Shown here piece after piece: positions 53,312 through 64,000 of a stretch of 64,000 bases of DNA (position 1 is the first letter of the stretch; the number at the start of each line of letters is the position of its first letter). The translations under genes were made by a program, and so were the position numbers. This DNA is from Nematostella vectensis (taxonomy: Eukaryota > Cnidaria > Anthozoa > Actiniaria > Edwardsiidae): contig NC_064041.1 in NCBI RefSeq assembly GCF_932526225.1, forward strand, positions 5,638,046 through 5,702,045, given 5' to 3'. Below the pieces are notes generated by a model. The model was not told where the DNA came from. It did no database searches and worked only from the letters and a program-made list of their open reading frames with translations.

Positions 53312-53862
53312 GTGATGGAAGCGACGTACGCCCCCCTGCATCACCTTCGTTACGTTTGGAAGTCCTTTCCGTACGGTCTGAAGTGGGTGTTTGGCTCCAT
53401 CATGGTCTTTGTGGCCGTCTGTTCCGTATGCGGCAACACACTGGTACTCTACCTGGACAAGCCAAAACCAATCATCACCACCAGACTCCAGCGCCGCCTT
53501 ACCATCAAGTACTTTGTCCGGAGCCTGGCCCTGTCCGACCTCATGTCCGCACTGTTTTTCCTCACCACTGATTTCCTGTCCAGTGATCTAGTGTGCCGTG
53601 CCCACAGGTATTTCCAGACCGTGCGAATCTTCATTACCATCACTAACATGTTAGTGCTGGGGGTGGAGAGATATCTGATCATCTACTACCCACACAAGGC
53701 GCCAAGCAGGATGGCATGCAAGAGGATGGTGGTTTGGCCTGGTTCGTGGGAGCTACACTGCCGTCGTACACCCCGGGTGTACCAGTATCTTGAAGACATA
53801 CCCCATCGGCACCGATCAGTACACGCGGCTATGCACAATGGGATACTACAAAAATATTAAGA
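53312..53862 (+). pseudogene. rhodopsin-class GPCR, 5' half, frame-broken
   Basis: The frame from 53312 has TM1 with VFVAVCSVCGNTLVLYL (the GN motif), an intracellular loop, TM2 SLALSDLMSALFFLT (LAxxD type), a TM3 entry cysteine DLVCRAHRYF and a DRY-type end GVERYLIIYYP. After residue about 140 the expected TM4 text scatters over other frames (WFVGATL in one; LKTYPIGTDQY and RLCTMGYYKN, an ECL2-like cysteine segment, in another at 53790). Sequence then runs into a poly-G repeat at 53868, so TM5-7 are absent. Peptide/amine receptor subclass cannot be assigned. Either a dead gene or a local assembly error. Confidence 0.7.
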
Positions 53863-53985
53863 AAATATTGGGGGGGGGGGGGGACAGCCTCGCCCCTAAT
53901 GGTCATTTTTTAAATATTTCTTTTTTTAATATTGGGGGGGGGGCACGTGCCCCCGGTGCCCCACCCCCTGCTACGGCCCTAGTTT
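53850..53985. mobile_element. poly-G repeat element (AAAATATTGGGGG...CTACGGCCC)
   Basis: AAAATATTAAGAAAATATTG, about 14 G, TTTAATATTGGGGGGGGGCA, then CGTGCCCCCGGTGCCCCACC and CTGCTACGGCCC. The reverse of the blocks at 44340-44410 and 47695-47755 (GCCGTAGCAGGGAATGGGGC ... AATATTTTTTT), so a third copy of one small family. Its insertion coincides with the GPCR truncation. Confidence 0.55.
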
Positions 53986-55833
53986 CCAAGGGGTCAAAAG
54001 CACACAAACAGGCTGTACTTCAGCACTTCAGCACATTTCCAAGGCGGAAAGTAGAGCCTTCAGTAGGCGTTGGGTTTTTTTTATTCGGAAAGAAAACCAG
54101 AAGATCGCTGTTCGGGGGATTTGCTCCTTCTACTTTGTCCTACTCCCTCGCGGGTTGCGTGTTGTTGTTTTGCCAACTCGATAGGAATGAAAAGAGATCA
54201 TGTAAAATAACTCGGAAGAAGAAAACAAGTCTAACCTAAGTAAGCAAGATTGGCAAATATACAACATCAAAGAAGTGCATTAATATCTCCCTCTTTATTT
54301 TTTCACTATTAGAGAAGCTCAGATTCTTTAGCTTGCTGGCTTTGATTATCACAAAAATGCATTCCCTCGCTACAAGGATAGTTTTATTGGATTCCTTCTC
54401 AAATCACCGGAATATTCACAAAAATCAATACCATCAATCAATATCAAACTTACAGATTTCGTTTGTCAAGGTTGTGGCGATTTTTGTCTGACAGTCTTTG
54501 CTTGCTCGATTTGATTTTAAGTGCTTGAGCCTTGCTCGTATTTATTTCTCGTATTTATTTAGGGAATCAGCCATTCCCCCCGTCAAATATCAAAAGGTTC
54601 GTCCCTTAAATGAATGAATTGAGGTGTTAGGTCGAATTTTTATATGAAAAGGCATCATTTTATTAATAAAAATAACATTAGATATACTTAGTTGTTGCCT
54701 TTGTAGGACGATCAGGGCATTGAGTGGGTGATGTATAAATATAATTAATAAAAAGGCAAATTCAATCTTTTTCTCCTTCTTCCCTCTCCCTCCGCTCCTC
54801 CCTCCCCCCCCCCCCCTTCTTCTCCACCGCCTACATTTGCTCCTCCTCCTTGTCCTCCTGTCCTCGTTTAGCCTATCCTATGGCGTTTACCTGTTGTTTT
54901 TCACAATTCTCTTAGTCGTTGCCCTTTCCTCTCACCTCACGCACGGCCATATCACCATTCATCCTAACGCTATGGCGCGATAACTTTTGTGGAATATATA
55001 CCATGCGCGATTTCTGTAGGTCGTATTTAGCTTGCATTTATATTATCCCTATATGATTAAATAATATTTCGAAACTAATTGCTAATGCGTACAAAAGCTT
55101 TCAATACTCAAAAATTCAGTGAAAAACCTCAGTTTTCAAAAAGGCTTTTAAGGACTTTTATATTATTACAAAACGTTTATTGTGCAGTAAGAACCGCACG
55201 TGAATTCCTTTTGCTGAAGTTTCCCTAATTATTGCAGATTAATAAAACAATTCAGGCGGCCAAAAATGGGTCTTTCATTCTTATAAAGGAAATTTAGCCA
55301 AAACTTGTCGTTTTTGCCAAACGCTTTTACTTCCATATAAGGAAACTAATATATTCCTCATTTGAAAAAAACTGCATGATTCTTGTCATTTTTAAGATGC
55401 CGTACCGCAGGTGCTTCGTAAACGTTTTGACTTGTAATCAGAAGAAGAAATAGTAACTGTGACCATCCTTGGTCAATGTAGAAAGTATCTGAAAAGAAAC
55501 TAAGATTCCTCGGTACCAGTCCCTCAAAACGACAACGTTTTCATATGCTTAAAATACTATGCTTTTTCCATATAATACCTATGGCAACCCCCCCCCCCCC
55601 CCCCCCCCCCTCAGCCAATCCGGGGTACGCGCCTGCAATTAACCATAACAACGAAAAAATAAATTCAGAAAAAGCAATTCTGTACCGCTTGTGAGTGCGT
55701 TTTACTGATGTATTCCCTGTTATCAGCAAATATAACAGCATAAGAAGAAACAACAATCCATTAGTGAATTGTATTTTAGAAGATCCTCTAAAACACTCGC
55801 CCATTGTAGTTTTACTGATAAAGTTTTTCCTTA
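53986..55833. other. no gene recognised
   Basis: AT-rich with a CT/C-rich stretch at 54770-54860 and a 23-C run at 55588-55610. The latter is next to GGGGTACGCGCCTG, another degenerate CAGGCCCGTA-type end. Confidence 0.4.
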
Positions 55834-56087
55834 TTAAAGCCCCATTGTCACCAGTTTACTTTCGGAGGTCCGACAGAAACCTCAACCGTTAAAATACAAA
55901 AGAATCTATTAAAATCCGAGATATTAAACAGGCCATCCGCTCTAAATTATCAATCACATCCTCAAAGAAACTTCTAATAAACACACTGCTTTCAATATTT
56001 TGAAATATTTTTCGCATTTTCCGTTAAAAATCATCGGAGATTGCTACGTAATCGACCGGAAGTAAACTGGTGACAATGCGGCTTTAA
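55834..56087. mobile_element. piggyBac-like MITE, second copy
   Basis: TTAA at 55834-55837 and 56084-56087 around AGCCCCATTGTCACCAGTTT ... GGAAGTAAACTGGTGACAAT and GCGGCT. Same interior as the 17.13 kb copy but reverse orientation. Confidence 0.8.
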
Positions 56088-56094
56088 CTGTAGA

Positions 56095-56625
56095 TTCAAG
56101 AAACATTATTTGCATCTAATTGAGCAATCACATTTTGGGAACTCTCTTGTTCGACAACGCAATCTCTTGAAGTTTTACTGACGTTTCTTCTATTCACTTC
56201 AGATTAACAAGAAACAACATTGCCTCTAATTGGAGAAATCGCATTTTAGGAACTCTCTTGTTCGACAACTCAACCTCTTGAAGTTTTACTGACGTTTCTT
56301 CTATTCACTTCAGATAAACAAAAAAACAGCATTGCCTCTAATTTGAGCAATCACAGCTTTGGAACTCTCTTGTTCGACAACTCAACCTCTTGGAGTTTTA
56401 CTGATTGACTTTTTTTCTATTCACTTCAGATTAACAAAAAACAGCATTGCCTCTAATTGGAGAAATCGCATTTTAGGAACTCTCTTGTTCGACAACTCAA
56501 CCTCTTGAAGTTTTACTGACGTTTATTCTATTCACTTCAGATTAACAAGAAACAGCATTGCCTCTAATTGAGCAATCACAGTTTTGGAACTCCTTGTCCT
56601 CACTACGCAACCTCTTGAATAGTTC
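56095..56625. repeat. ~112-bp tandem repeat, about 4.5 copies
   Basis: Units begin near 56099, 56203, 56313, 56428 and 56540 with AGATTAACAAGAAACA(A/G)CATTGCCTCTAATT, then GGAACTCTCTTGTTCGACAA, CCTCTTGAAGTTTTACTGAC and TTCTATTCACTTC. It starts directly beside the piggyBac-like MITE. Confidence 0.85.
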
Positions 56626-57054
56626 TATTCGCCATCTTGTAATCTTAATAAAGTTTTTTTCTAAAGAGCCATCAATCAAGATTTGGGAGGCTGAGAAAAT
56701 GATTGATATAAAACGTATCGAGTGAAGCGGCAAAATTTATTAACAAAAATACCGTACTCGGAAGGTATCTGCTCTTTGGTTCTTTATGCATGTTTTCGTA
56801 AACTATCGTAAACAAATTTCGAATGCAATTGTGACTTTTCCTAAGAGCCCAAGTAAAACTTGAAGCAGAAAGAAATATATTTTTATTCAAAAAAACTGTC
56901 AGCGTGCGTAGGGGTTCGGAGTGGTCAATGAATCTGATAGCAATTTATGTTATTTTTAATACTGATAGAATGACTATTTCGTTCGCTTAAACGAATACGT
57001 CTACTCAGGTCTCCCTTCATTAATTTTCAAATAGACCGAGGATGGTTATATGAA

Positions 57055-57529
57055 TACAGTCGAAGTCGAAGCGACCAACTTATCGGTGCGACCAGCTCTG
57101 TTAACGACCACAATTTCAAAATACCAACTGAGATTTTCTTTTATTTTTAAGCCCTCGTAAGCGACCACAATGATTTAGACGCAGAAGATATTCTCATGAC
57201 GAAAAGCTTAAGTCGTCTATATAGACGAGCATAACGAGCTACTTTGCGTAGAATTAATTGCTATTAAATAAAACAACTCACTCTCTCATGATAAGTCAAA
57301 TACCTAGTTTTAAAATCAAGCAATAAGCCAAAATATCACAGCGTTGTTATAATCACGATAACTTTTAGATTCCATTTTAATTAAGCTCCCGTAAGCGACC
57401 AACACCTATTGTTCAAGTTTTTGACGCCCAGTGGTCGCTTATGAGAGCAAGCTCTCGTAAAAGACCAGCTCCGTTAACCACCACAATTCTCAGTTCCCAA
57501 GTTGGCCCCTTACGAGAGCTTCAACTGTA
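57055..57529. mobile_element. Tc1/mariner-type MITE, second copy
   Basis: TA then CAGTCGAAG at 57057; CTTCAACTG then TA at 57528-57529. It shares the interior of the 16.17 kb copy in reverse orientation (CGTAAGCGACCA, ATTCCATTTTAATTAAGCTC and other words). Shorter by about 350 bp; non-coding. Confidence 0.8.
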
Positions 57530-58600
57530 CATCAATAAACGGGAAATATATGATACCGGATATTACGAATATACGGGAAATATATGATAGTAAAGAAGCA
57601 ACAGGAGGAAAATACCCATTTATTTCTTTTACCAAACAACTGATCTTACATAACACAGGGGTAGCGCAAATCATAACATTGGAAAAAAAAAGGAAACGGT
57701 GTAAGAATATTTTGTTGGTAATGCAGATAACAGCCAATTTATTTGTTTAAAACTCTAGGTTAATAACTATGAAGCGAGAAGTCGAGGAGAATATATGCCA
57801 AACCCATAGGAAGTATAAATTCGACCAACGGCAAAACTTCTACATTTTGTTTGTTCCTCTTGCAATTTCAGGGTTGCATCGAGGCTCACCTTTTAATCGA
57901 ACCTGCTATTTTTATTCCCTCTTATCGTGTCTTTTGCTACACTTTTATCTCAAGTGAAAACTTAAAATAGGGGCTGAAATGTTAAATTAGCGGTGCACTT
58001 ATCGATTTTAACGGACTTGGACGATTGATCGCTTTACTCTGTTCTCTAATCAACTCTAGTTAATTTTTGACTGTTTCTCGATATGAAGCCTTGTATTTTG
58101 ATTGAAAATAGTTTGGAATTTAACATCAAGTACCTTTATTAACTTTTGTGGTTTCCATATTTTCACTCACGTTTTTCTCCGTTTCCCGAGTTAGTTTAAC
58201 TCAAGTCAAAGTCGAATTTACACTTGTACCGATTGTGTAGTTCCAGGAATTTTTGGGAAACGTCAGGATCAGAGGGGAGGAGAGGGGGGAGGGTGAATGC
58301 TCAGTTTTCTTCGTATTTATTTTTGTCCAGGGGGTTGGAAATTCCAGAGGGGAGGGAGTTCATACCTCGGATATCCGGGTATGGATAACATATCATATCA
58401 ATTCAATTCAATTCAATTATTTTATTTTATTTGACAGCTTTTCATCTTTGATTCATGGGCGTTGCTCCAAATACATTTATATTTTAGAAAAAAAAAACAA
58501 TTGTTTTTTTAAATTATATTCCTATTTACAATAAATTCTCTATCATCGGACTTTGTATAGATGTCATTATATTATTTTCATTACAAATCACTTTTCCTTA
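57530..58600. other. no gene recognised
   Basis: AT-rich. Small frames at 57502-57750 and 57769-57957 have no family signature. A GGGGAGGAGAGGGGGGAGGG stretch lies near 58274 and (AATTC)n at 58398-58418. Confidence 0.35.
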
Positions 58601-58880
58601 TTTTTGTTGCTTCCCAAACAAACTGAGCTATTCCTTTTTTGGTTGCACTCTCCTGTTTCATACTAATCACCTTCAAAAATGCTATGGCGGGAGGCATTGC
58701 TTTTAAATTCTGTTTTGTTGCTGATTGAAAACCCCTATACATCTGTTCCCTCAATTCATTATGTGCGTGCCGGGCATTTTATCGTAAAGTGTTCCCTGTC
58801 CTCGACTTCGACCAAGCATATTGGGCATATTCGGAATACAGCCACTCGAGGCCACCATAAACGATTAGTTTTGGGAGCAA
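58600..58880 (-). mobile_element. non-LTR retrotransposon C-terminal remnant, second
   Basis: Minus-strand RICPICLVEVEDREHFTIKC at about 58780-58840 is the same zinc-binding tail type as the 4.4 kb remnant, followed by a stop. Degenerate, no RT core. Confidence 0.6.
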
Positions 58881-58992
58881 CTGCAGAATACCCGTCCACA
58901 AAGAGTTAACAATGAGACTTCACACCTCGATTTCTATAGAACGAGGCAGTAAATATAAGGAAAATGCAAATAAGTGGACGGGTATTCTGCAG
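58881..58992. repeat. 19-bp perfect inverted repeat
   Basis: CTGCAGAATACCCGTCCAC at 58881-58899 faces GTGGACGGGTATTCTGCAG at 58974-58992, with 74 bp between. The left arm adjoins the retrotransposon remnant. Confidence 0.9.
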
Positions 58993-59035
58993 TTTAGTCT
59001 AGTTTTGTTTTTCTTACTATTCATATACTATTCAT

Positions 59036-59218
59036 ATATTATATTATATTATATTATATTATATTATATTATATTATATTATATTATATTATATTATATT
59101 ATATTATATTATATTATATTATATTATATTATATTATATTATATTATATTATATTATATTATATTATATTATATTATATTATATTATATTATATTATATT
59201 ATATTATATATATATATA
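59036..59218. repeat. (ATATT)n microsatellite
   Basis: About 35 near-perfect pentanucleotide units followed by (TA)n. The Ile/Tyr/Leu frame over it is an artefact. Confidence 0.95.
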
Positions 59219-61098
59219 TTATATATTATTTTCTTACTATTCTATCTATTCATATATTTCAGATATGAATAAGTAATAAATTTAGATGAAATCTTATGAC
59301 TAAAAGATGCCCTCGAGTATAAAGTACGCGTGTGTCTATGCTAGAGATGTCGTGACCTCTCATCATGTCATGCTCATCATGGTATGGGTTACGATAATCT
59401 TATTATAATTGCGCGCCAAAATATGCAGCCCAAGTATCAGGCGATTTTTTTTAAATTGGAAAGGAAAAATAAAACTACCTGTATAAACTTTTTAAAGGGG
59501 GGACAAAAGGGCTACGAGATATGTATCATATTGGAACACCGATGTGTTAATTATCTATGTATCAGGATGAGCCTTCCGGGTCCCGAAAACGGGAAATTAT
59601 ATGGAAATTAATCTTGATTTGATACAACAATGGAATTTTTCCGTCCCATGCTATTTATCGTGGTTCCACAGTATCAAGCACTGACAAGATGTATGCTCGT
59701 TATATCGAGGTTTCGCTTTATTTAGCAATGAAATTATTTTTATGTTTTTCAATGAATGGTTTTAACGAGGTTCTACTGAAACATGCGAATCCCGTATTGA
59801 AGTTTTCATTTTAAGGGAACTCAATCGACCAAAATACAACAGTTTTATAATCTCTGTCCTATATTTTCTAAATTATATTTTCGCCCGCTCACCAGTGCTC
59901 TGTGGTCTAGCTAGCTCGCTCGAGCGGGCTGGCGCTAGCGCTCTTGTTATTCTAGCGCCTGTTAGGAGAATTATTTTGTTTTTATATCAGCGCCAAGTTT
60001 GACCCCAACATTACTCAGAAGTCGCAGTAGCGCGGCATAATTAGCTCTACTTAACGAATTTACCCTCAGGGAACAAGCTACGGGGCCTATCGCAAATGAC
60101 GCATAAAACTGAACATAAATCTATTAGATCAAGTTGATTATATTACGAAACTTTGTATCCTACAGTAGAAAAGGCCCCATTTAATTGCTAAAGCATAAAC
60201 GAAATGCAAGGATAATGATTTTCCCGCAAAAAATAGCATCATTTATATTTCACCCCTAATTAGTGTGTAATCAGTCTGTTTTCAGTCTCTTATGATAGCT
60301 AACTGTTTTATACTGTTTGAATCCCAGTCTTATGCTTCATTGTTCCAAAGGTCGTCCTCGTCATCCATTATGTTATATATATTGTAATATTTAAGATAAT
60401 GAATACGATAAATGTGGCAAAAAATGACCGAAGTCGTCTTGTCTCCTGATTGGCCACGAACTAAAGTTTGGCTATATTAAGTTAGTTTGGCTATATTATT
60501 ACCTAGTTACATAAATTCTTAATCTACTATGAAATCGTGACTATTTTGAAATCATAGTCCTAGTCCATAGAACTATTGTTGCTTATGACACATAAAATCA
60601 CGAGACAGAGAGCCAGAATACGACGGCTTCACCGAGTGCATGATTCGCCAGAAGTCCGCTAAAACAAAGTGATCTCAAAATATACTGGGAAAATTATTCT
60701 TGCTAGAGGTTGTGTTACTAAATTTTGGCTAAATTTGGTATTTCGAGATCGGTGCAATGCGGAGTTCGCGGGAAAATAAAGTCCGGGCTACGGGATCGAG
60801 CGGGACTTTTGGTAACATGACCCGTGCGTGACCCGTGAATCGCATACGGGACGAAATTACTAGAATACCAATACAAAAAATAAATCTAATTTAAATCTAT
60901 ATCTTAACTTTGTAAAAAATATTCAAAGCCATTTACAAGATTCAATGGCAATTAAGTCTGTGTTTTTCGTTGATAATTTCAATTGGGTTTGTTAAACATG
61001 TTTGGACGACCCGGTTATAATTAGCATCATGGCGGAAAATTAGCCGCTATGATGTAAAACTTCAATAATGAGACAACACGTTACCGCCAACTCCGGCT
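59219..61098. other. no gene recognised; upstream region of the glycine-rich gene
   Basis: AT-rich. GCTAGCTCGCTCGAGCGGGC and a nearby GGCGCTAGCGC palindrome lie at 59908-59942. GGCTATATTA is duplicated near 60470-60497. No coding signal. Confidence 0.35.
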
Positions 61099-61105
61099 TA
61101 TAAAT
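61099..61105 (+). promoter_or_regulatory. TATA box of the glycine-rich protein gene
   Basis: TATAAAT at 61099-61105, about 129 bp before the ATG at 61228. A start near 61130 would leave a leader of about 100 bases. A strong TATA box is unusual among the genes in this window. Confidence 0.6.
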
Positions 61106-61227
61106 CAGTGCGCGAGAACTTCTCAGCATTCTCGTCTTCTGAGCTAAAGCTAGCCACTTCTCTGGATATCACGGGATTACCGAGTTGAGTCCAGTTCGTT
61201 GTGTTTGGTGAATTTTCTCGAGGTAAC

Positions 61228-63697
61228 ATGCGGGTTTCTACCGTTCTACTTCTTTTCGTTGTGACGCTCGCCGTCAGCCATGCCTATGTGCTAAGAGGTA
61301 AGAAATGCCCATTTTCTTCTAACCTTTTCTTCTTTTGAAAAAAGACTGTTTAAACGGCGTGTTATACAACGAAAGCTAACGTCGTTTTTTTCTATGACCG
61401 AGAGTTAAAATAAGAATTTAATACAGTTGAATATTTGGTTATACACGTGTTATTTTGCCATACCAGAGAACCTAGCGTATTTTGTAATAACTTCAACCAA
61501 ATCCGGATCATAAGACTTTAATTGTAACGAAGCCAGCACAAAACAGAATGGAGGGCCCGGGAAACAGAATCCTGCCACGGGAAGCCTGTGGCCAAATGCT
61601 GACACCTATGTTATGCCATCTTTACATTCTCGAGTATCCAGCGCTGGATGTCCGCGTGTTTCTTTTGTTGAGCCATTATTTTCTATTATAGTTCAAAAAG
61701 ACGATTTTCTGACCTCTACCACGGCAAGCGCCGACTAAATTGCGATTAGCGACCTAATTAATGATGTTTTCTTGTAGACCCTAGAGGAGGGGGCGGCGAA
61801 GGTGGCGGTGGCGGAGGAGGACGCGGAAGAGGTAAAGACACAGTATAAACTATACATTGTTGATCCAAACACGTAATTATCATGAACATGATCACATTCA
61901 AACTCGTGTCGTTTCACATGTCACAATCCATTTTTTTCTTTAAAAAAAAAAATTATGTTGCCCAGATATCTACCCAACCACCCCTTTCTATATCCGTCCC
62001 TAACTTCATTATGAAACGAAAGTATGTTAACCACTACTTTAAGCTATTGAAACACTTTCTGTGCATGGTGTATTAACCGACTCCCGATTTGCTTCCAGGT
62101 GGTGGTGGAGGAGAAGGCGGATCGCATGGTAAGCGCATTTTTATATTTTTTGGTTTCCATTCTGGTGTTTCCATACTGTTACTCCTGCTCATCTTGTTGC
62201 ACTGACATCTGCTTGTTGTTTGACATAATCTACGCCAGACTTTGGTTATCATTTGCATTCACATTGTAAAACAAGTCACGTAAACAAATCTAAAACAAAG
62301 TCAATTTCCTTTGAAATTTAATTCAAAATATATCAGTCGATTAATGATTTATTTACACTTGATATTTTGGATGACAAAAATATGACTGACATAGACTTTT
62401 TAATATGTGATGATGTCATCTCATGGTGCGGGTGATATCATTGTGGGATATCTTATGGTGTTGCGTGACATCTTGTGGTGTTGTGTGACATTTTGTGGTG
62501 TTGTGTGACATATCATGGTCTTGTGTGACATTTGTTGTGCTGTGTGACATATCATTGTGTTGTGTGACATCTTTTGTGCTACGTGACATCCCGTAGTGTT
62601 GTGTGACATTTTCTGGTGTTGTGTGACATATCATGGTGTTGTGTGACATTTCGTGGTGCTGTGTGACATCTGTTGTGCTATGTGACATCCCGTGGTGTTG
62701 TGTGACATCTGTTGTGCTGTATGTCATTTCATGGTGTTGTGTGACATATGTTGTTTTATGTAATCTCATGAAAGGTGTGTGAAATCTTATTTGTTGTGTG
62801 ACATCTACTTATAAAACTTCTTGTGGTGTTGTGTTATGTTTCATAGTGCTGTGTAGCATCTATGTTGTTGTGTGGTATTTTGTAGTTGTGTCTAGCATCT
62901 ATGGTGTTGTTTGACATCTTATGGAGTTGTGTGATATTTCATACTTATGTGCAGCATCTATGGCGTTGTGTGACATCTTAGAAATTTTATGGTGTTGTCT
63001 GACATCATGGGGTTGTATGATATTCCATATTGTTAGCATCAATGTGTTGTGTGACATCTGTTGTGTTACTGCAAATCACATCAGGTTGCTGTGTGACAAT
63101 GCTGTGTACATATAACACAGCTCCTTGGCATATTCAAAGTAATGTGTGAAATCTTATGGCTTTGACCGTCGTCCTACTCTGTATAGAATCTATTTGAAGT
63201 CAAGTTCTCACTTAAATTTGATCGTTTTTTTCTCAGATGAAAGCCTTTCAAGAGGTGAGTTCCAAAAGTTTTCTGCTTTCCCATTCTGACTCCATTAGTT
63301 TGCTCTGTGATGCGTCTTTTTTCATATAAAAGATTTTAAACTTTTTCTTATGCTCACACACGATGGCATCATGTCCCGTGAATGAATATAACATCGACAT
63401 GTAAATTCCTGTAAATATAAACGTGAATATTGGTTTCATACCACTAGAGTTTTGGTCAGTGGAATAACGGAAAGCAGGCTATTCTATATGGGAGCTTACA
63501 TACAAACGTATGCTCTCTGAGACATTTAAAAAGAAATAACAGTGCATTCTCAGATTTCCAAAAGTTAAAGTCCCCTTAAATGTATGTAATTACACACTTA
63601 AACATCACGCTTAATAAATTATATATTTTTGTAGATCCAAGAGGAGGCCGTGGAGGAGGAGGTGGAGGTGGAGGAGGCGGCGGAGGCCGCGGTGGCG
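61228..63697 (+). CDS. secreted glycine-rich protein, 5' exons (continues past window)
   Basis: Exons 61228-61297, 61778-61831, 62099-62128, 63237-63254 and 63635-63697, every junction phase 1 and every internal exon a multiple of three. Exon 1 is a clear signal peptide (MRVSTVLLLFVVTLAVSHAY). Exon 2 begins DPRGGGGEGG, exon 3 is GGGGEGGSH, exon 4 is an 18-base microexon (DESLSR), and exon 5 begins DPRGGRGGGG. Exons 2 and 5 share DPRGG, pointing to exon duplication. The protein so far is a flexible Gly/Arg/Glu chain with no cysteine. In animals such proteins serve in extracellular matrix, silk-like glue, nematocyst or antimicrobial roles; which applies cannot be told. The 3' end lies outside the window. 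Confidence 0.75.
62405..63115. repeat. ~20-bp minisatellite (GTTGTGTGACATCTTGTGGT-type)
   Basis: About 30 imperfect units in intron 3 of the glycine-rich gene. They are well ordered from 62430 to 62760 and increasingly degenerate to 63110. His/Thr/Ser-rich minus frames over it are artefacts. Confidence 0.9.
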
Positions 63698-64000
63698 GTA
63701 AGTAATATACATTAGATAATACTTCTTGACGAAGGAAGGGAGCATAGTCTAGCTCGTCATGTTGTTGTGTTTTCTTTTATCAGCTAAGGCTTCAAGCCTG
63801 TGCAGTATGTGGCTTTTGTCTAAAAATTTGAGAAATCCGTGATAGTGTTGGTATCAATTCCGATTTTTCCAGGTTTTTGCGGTGGGGAAGGGGGGCCCTT
63901 TTTGAATATAAAGAGTGAGGTGGGAGGGAGAGTATATGTGCGCTCCCTGCCCGAAGCTAGCAATACGGCAATCTAGCTTTTCGGGTTTCGTGTGTGTGTG
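63698..64000. other. intron of the glycine-rich gene, no feature seen
   Basis: Starts with GTAAGTAATA donor. GGGGAAGGGGGGCCC occurs near 63883 and (TG)n at the very end. No further exon was identified. Confidence 0.4.

Noticed and set aside
58912-59268. Ile/Leu/Tyr repeat frame
   Set aside because: Pentanucleotide ATATT repeat.
62416-62769. His/Thr/Ser repeat protein on the minus strand
   Set aside because: Translation of the 20-bp minisatellite; antisense to the glycine-rich gene intron.

Overview
This is eukaryotic, almost certainly metazoan, nuclear DNA. The genes are split by many short introns with GT/AG borders. Their products are animal families (ABCF1, ARP5/ACTR5, UBAC1, Flower/CACFD1, an ankyrin-SOCS protein). 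The sequence between exons is packed with short inverted-repeat transposons, tRNA-derived SINEs, long poly-G/poly-C runs and minisatellites. The overall look (AT-rich, compact genes, MITE-rich) suits a marine invertebrate such as an anthozoan cnidarian. That placement is inference, because no rRNA or mitochondrial marker is present.

Layout. 1-3.0 kb: the last five visible exons of ABCF1 (+). 5.3-7.1 kb: a three-exon type I membrane protein with a laminin-EGF module, MEGF9-like (+). 9.8-24.5 kb: a complete 19-exon ACTR5 (-), every splice phase reconstructed by eye, about 754 aa. 24.6-25.6 kb: an intronless ankyrin-repeat SOCS-box gene (+), head to head with ACTR5. 26.6-30.8 kb: a five-exon Flower-type channel gene, CACFD1 (-). 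31.3-38.7 kb: an 11-exon UBAC1 (+), head to head with CACFD1. 41.4-43.6 kb: a two-exon gene (-) encoding two LRAT-type domains separated by a glycine-zipper hydrophobic segment. 46.4-48.2 kb: a segmental duplicate of that locus carrying a broken copy of its first coding exon. 48.2-49.9 kb: a truncated Ty3/gypsy gag-pol fragment (-). 53.3-53.9 kb: the front half of a rhodopsin-class GPCR, frame-broken. 54-61 kb: gene-poor, repeat-rich. 61.2 kb to the window end: the 5' part of a secreted glycine-rich protein gene made of small phase-1 exons (+).

Functional links. The genes do not form a pathway. ACTR5 (INO80 chromatin remodelling), ABCF1 (translation), UBAC1 and the ASB gene (ubiquitin ligase adaptors), and CACFD1 (vesicle/Ca2+) are conserved housekeeping genes. 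The LRAT, GPCR and glycine-rich genes are more lineage-variable.

The most unusual pattern is that several tandem arrays contain the edge of a neighbouring exon. Intron 12 of ACTR5 is bracketed by two of them. One is about 12 copies of a 72-bp unit carrying the exon-13 acceptor. The other is six copies of a 156-bp unit carrying the exon-12 donor. The exon-7 acceptor of ACTR5 is copied twice beside a long ATC/AAC array. Degenerate arrays in the 3' ends of the MEGF9-like and UBAC1 genes appear to start from their stop-codon exons. The second candidate for something undescribed is the LRAT - glycine zipper - LRAT protein and its decaying tandem duplicate.
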